Positions 60,956 to 64,000 of a stretch of DNA of 64,000 nt are shown piece by piece; position 1 is the first letter of the stretch, and each line of letters opens with the position of its first letter. Both the position numbers and the translations under genes were made by a program. The notes under the pieces were generated by a model that saw only the letters and a list, made by a program, of their open reading frames with translations, did not search any database and was not told the DNA's origin. Source of the stretch: Lumnitzera littorea (Eukaryota; Streptophyta; Magnoliopsida; Myrtales; Combretaceae); assembly GCA_024138015.1 (NCBI GenBank), contig JAMXBB010000007.1:64867377-64931376 (forward strand), read 5' to 3'.

Positions 60956-61428
60956 ATAGTCAGTTTTCACTCATCTAACACATGGCCTTTCGTCTGCTGA
61001 GAAGTCGCGTAACCAACTCTCTCGGCATTTGCATTGGATAGATGACACACGACAATTATGCTAAGTATAAGAAGTGCTCTTGGTTTGACTTCAAGTCTAT
61101 GGCGCGAATAGTTATAATAAGCATGGTTATATTACGCGATCACTTGCTACCCTTACATATTAGGGGAGATGTCAAGTTAAGAAGCTTCCATGTATCTTAA
61201 CGGTTATTTGACAACTACCTTAGATACTACGACTATCTATAAATACCGGAATGAAACTCTGTAAGGGTCTTGACACTTATTATCCACATACTTATTATTC
61301 ACATACTTATTATACTAAGTTACCTTACTGACTTAGGCATCAGAGTGGCTGCACCGGAATGGCCCAAGTACTAAGTATTTCACTTTCTCTTGTAGGATTT
61401 TTCCTCATCCCAAAATTCACTAACAACA
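60956..61428 (+). mobile_element. LTR of second Tat-like element
   Basis: TATA box TATAAATA at 61238-61245, and CTGACTTAGGCATCAGAGTGG (from 61329), the same Tat LTR signature as in the first element. No clean TG start is visible, so the 5' end may be truncated or still carry gag sequence of the first element. Confidence 0.65.
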
Positions 61429-61447
61429 TTTGGCGCCATCTATTTTT
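61429..61447 (+). promoter_or_regulatory. primer binding site of second Tat-like element
   Basis: TTTGGCGCCATCTATTTTT keeps the TTTGGCGCC core of the Tat-type tRNA primer site intact. Confidence 0.75.
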
Positions 61448-61455
61448 CTCTAAAC

Positions 61456-62740
61456 ATGACCACATGGTTAGAATTAGGATGACCAGAAGTGCAGGTGTTG
61501 GTAATTCCTCCTACTACCTTAAGGGAGGAAGTCGGTATGCTGATGAACAACGATTGGCTTAACTCGAGTAAGTTTATCTTGATTTAGCTAAATAAAATTT
61601 TGAGTTAAATAAAAAACATGATCAAATCCTTTAACTTCTTCATAAAAGTTTTCACTCGAATTAGGACAAAGAGTATGGTGATCATGATGCCAACAGTGCT
61701 GATGATTCCATTTATTCAATTGAATTGCTAAAAGAGCAAGTTGAGGTTCCAGTGAGACCATCAGTTCTTGCTTTCAAGAAGATTGATAGGGTTAAGCAAC
61801 CACAACACATACATCATGCGGGACCCTCGCATGTCAGTACCCCTGTTGCAGCGACCAAACAGTTCCAAATTAAAAAGTCCTTTTGTCCTAGAGATTTTGG
61901 AAGAAGTAATACCTCGGCACATTAAGCTACCCCAGTACGAAACATATGATGGGATGAAGGACCTCGAGGACCATTTGGAGTACCACTATACACTGGCCAA
62001 ATTACATGGTTTAAGCGACGTGGTGGCTTGTCAAGCCTTTCCCTTAACCCTAAGGAACACAGCTAGCACATGGTTCAAACACTTGAAACCAAATACCATT
62101 TCATATTTCGATGAACTAGCAGAGGTGTTCCTTCAACACTTTCTTGCTAGCAAACTTCTTGTTAAGGACTCTTCAATTCTTAACACCATCAAACAAAAGT
62201 TCGATGAGTCAATTAAGGACTATTTGGCCAGATTTATGGCTAAGATGGTCCAAATCCTAGAACTGGATATGAGTGTGGCCTTCAACGCCGTAGTCGACGG
62301 AGTCAAACCTCATGGAGACTTTTTCAAGTCTCTCGCAAAGAACAAGCCAAAAACTTTCACTGAGTTTAAGGTTAAAGCTATCTCATACATCCGATAGGAA
62401 GATAACATAAAGGCACGAGAGAGGCTAATTAGAGTAGAGGAGATGGAAAGAATGACAAACAGAAAAATGTGAAGGATAGACTTGGCGTGAACAATGACAA
62501 TAGTTTAGATGTTGAGAGGAAGAGATCGAGGATCTTGACATTCTCATCCCATATACCTATTAATTGTCTAATCTTGGACATTTTGATGCAGGTACGTAGG
62601 GACAGAGGTATGCTCTAGTGGCCAAAAAGAATGCGAGGGAATCCTTCAAGAAGAAATTCGAACAAGTACTGTGATTTCCACTGTGACAAGGGTTACAATA
62701 TAGATGAGTGCATTTAACTCAAGGATGCAATTGAAGATGT
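61456..62740 (+). pseudogene. gag remnant of second Tat-like element
   Basis: Best-preserved gag in the window. One 209-codon stretch is open (61768-62397). Motifs: IPRHIKLPQYETYDGMKDLEDHLEYH (start of the retrotransposon gag domain, split here as IPRHIKLPQYETYDG and LEDHLEYH), VACQAFPLTLRNTASTWFK, FDELAEVFLQHFLASK and IKDYLARFMAKM. These follow the usual order of the domain. A decayed zinc knuckle near 62667-62715 reads CDFHCDKGYNIDEC, with Tyr where the CCHC motif needs His. Stops near 62398 and earlier (61558 region) break the frame. Protease follows, in the normal gag-pro order. Confidence 0.85.
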
Positions 62741-62951
62741 AATATAATGCGGGTACTTGCGAAAATTTTTAGCATATGATGCCGAAAGAATTGAAAGACC
62801 ATCTCAAAGGAGAAGAGAGGAAAAAGAGGATAACACTCGGCTAGCAATGGCCGTGAGAGATATAAGGGATGTTTATCCCACCAGAACACCCAATGGAGTA
62901 ATTAATACCATCGTCGGCGGACTTAGTATAGGCTAATCGAGTTCTTTAAAC

Positions 62952-63500
62952 TTGATTAATGACAAGAATTACATTTGCAATATTCATGGAAAAAAGGTCA
63001 GGATTGATAATACATTACCTTTTGGAGAAGAGGATTTCGAGGGTATCCAGAGGCTGCATGATGATGCACTTGTTATCATTGCGAGAGTCGCCAACATTGA
63101 AGTCAAGAAGATTCTTGTTGACACGAGAAGTTTGGTTGATATTATTTTCCAGCATGCCTTTAATCAAATGAGGCCCAAGATCAAAGCATAGCTGCGGTCC
63201 TACAAGTATGACCTATATGCCTTTAATAACTAACTTGTCCAAGTAGCCAGAGTTATCTCTTTGTTGATACAGATCGGGGATGATGAGTAAGTTACAGAGG
63301 ATAAAGTGGATTTTCTTGTCGTTAAAAGTTGGTCCCTTTACAACATGATAATGGGACGACCATGCCAACATTTATTCGACATTGTCCCATTAATGGCACA
63401 TGTAAAGGCTAAGTTTTCCACTCCTACGAGGATCCATGTGTGCAAAGGGGATCAGCAATTAGCATGGTCCTTATATATAAGGGCTTTGAGGTGAGAGGAA
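62952..63500 (+). pseudogene. protease remnant of second Tat-like element
   Basis: Retropepsin with family landmarks in order: PFGEEDFEGIQRLHDDALVI, VKKILVDTRSLVDIIF and YNMIMGRPCQHLFDI (about 63330-63390), then KFSTPTRIHVCKGDQQLAW. The active-site triplet is DTR instead of DTG (Asp at 63120-63122, Arg at 63126-63128), which should abolish activity. Stops at 63189 and nearby break the frame. Reverse transcriptase would follow but the element is cut by an insertion at 63555. Confidence 0.82.
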
Positions 63501-63554
63501 GTATTTCAAGTTGAAACTTGTTTAAAAGGCAAGTCAGTCGGCATAGAGAATGTC

Positions 63555-64000
63555 TGTCACGCCCCGAAGCGGCAGAGTCGTAACAGCCCCGCCGTGTAAA
63601 CCACCCTAAGATAGAAGTTGGCTTCACAACCGCTATCCTAGACCTGATCTACACAAGGCGTCCACAACTAACCCGCTTTGAAGTAGACAATTTGTAATTT
63701 AAATAAATCATTTATCTAAGAAAGTGAGGAAATATATATATGCTATAATTCAGCTATTGTAATTAAGGTTTACAATATTTCTCCGTAATATATTTCCTAG
63801 TTGTTACATTATTCAAAATGAAAAGTAATTCTAAAATAAAAACTTAAACCTTAAAATATGTGTTTATTCTTCACATGTTTTTCCTCACTCCCCAGGATCC
63901 AGCAGTTGCTAGCTTCAGAGTAATTGGTTGCCGCTTCTTAGCCAGCACCTGCACGACGTCTATAGGGATGTGAGCAACCACAGCTCAGTAAGTTAGGACG
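63555..64000 (-). mobile_element. Tekay-like LTR, minus strand, runs off the window
   Basis: Begins TGTCACGCCCCGAAGCGG on +, the reverse complement of a GGGGCGTGACA LTR end. It aligns with the LTR end at 7907 over at least 80 bp. At the right edge CCACAGCTCAGTAAGT is the reverse complement of the ACTTACTGAGCTGTGG phrase that precedes the exon-like segment in this lineage. The left flank is ATGTC. It interrupts the Tat protease region. The rest is outside the window, so solo or complete cannot be told. Confidence 0.7.

Overview
The window is nuclear DNA of a flowering plant, probably a eudicot with a large repeat-rich genome. It is strongly AT-rich. I found no intact host gene, rRNA, tRNA, CRISPR array or bacterial-type operon. 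Nearly everything I can identify is plant transposable element: Athila-, Ogre/Tat- and Tekay-like Ty3/gypsy elements, a Mutator-like DNA transposon (MULE) with a plant mobile domain (PMD) gene, and a hAT-like element. No long open reading frame survives. The species cannot be read from the sequence. All homology calls come from reading by eye, without database searches.

Layout. 1-3324: 3' end of an Ogre/Tat-like element (minisatellite, polypurine tract, 2.7 kb 3' LTR). 3325-4111: possible Athila-like LTR on the minus strand. 4112-6740: AT-rich DNA with nothing recognised. About 6740-7907: 3' part of a Tekay-like LTR. 8199-12883: a 4.7 kb solo LTR with a perfect 5-bp target duplication. From 13304: an old Athila-like element, called A here (5' LTR, primer site, gag and protease remnants, no pol). 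A is split at 18084 by a 34 kb block and resumes at 52315.

The 34 kb block is an Ogre/Tat-like element, C, in minus orientation (18085-52309). Its left LTR is uninterrupted. Its interior holds a minisatellite, gag and ORF1-like remnants and a solo LTR (29156-33562). Its right LTR is split twice: by a 3,665-bp solo LTR (34068-37732) and by a 12 kb MULE (39356-51325). The MULE carries a decayed transposase and a decayed PMD gene. The transposase is itself split by a pol-less gypsy element, D (45296-50191). Insertion order is therefore A, then C, then the MULE and the solo LTRs, then D.

52315-57185 holds the rest of A's interior plus a second Athila-like element, B, with a gag remnant. 57186-59734 is the start of A's 3' LTR, split by a 2.2 kb hAT-like element. 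59735-63554 holds two related Tat-like elements with gag, the second also with protease. From 63555 a Tekay-like LTR on the minus strand runs out of the window.

Nothing here works together as an operon. The relations are physical nesting and shared decay. Most mismatches between duplicated ends are transitions, as expected of long-methylated DNA. The most interesting items are the deep, fully datable nesting, the MULE transposase/PMD pair, the WRKY-box cluster in one solo LTR, a tRNA-like module repeated in Ogre-like LTRs, and the apparent absence of any reverse transcriptase or integrase.
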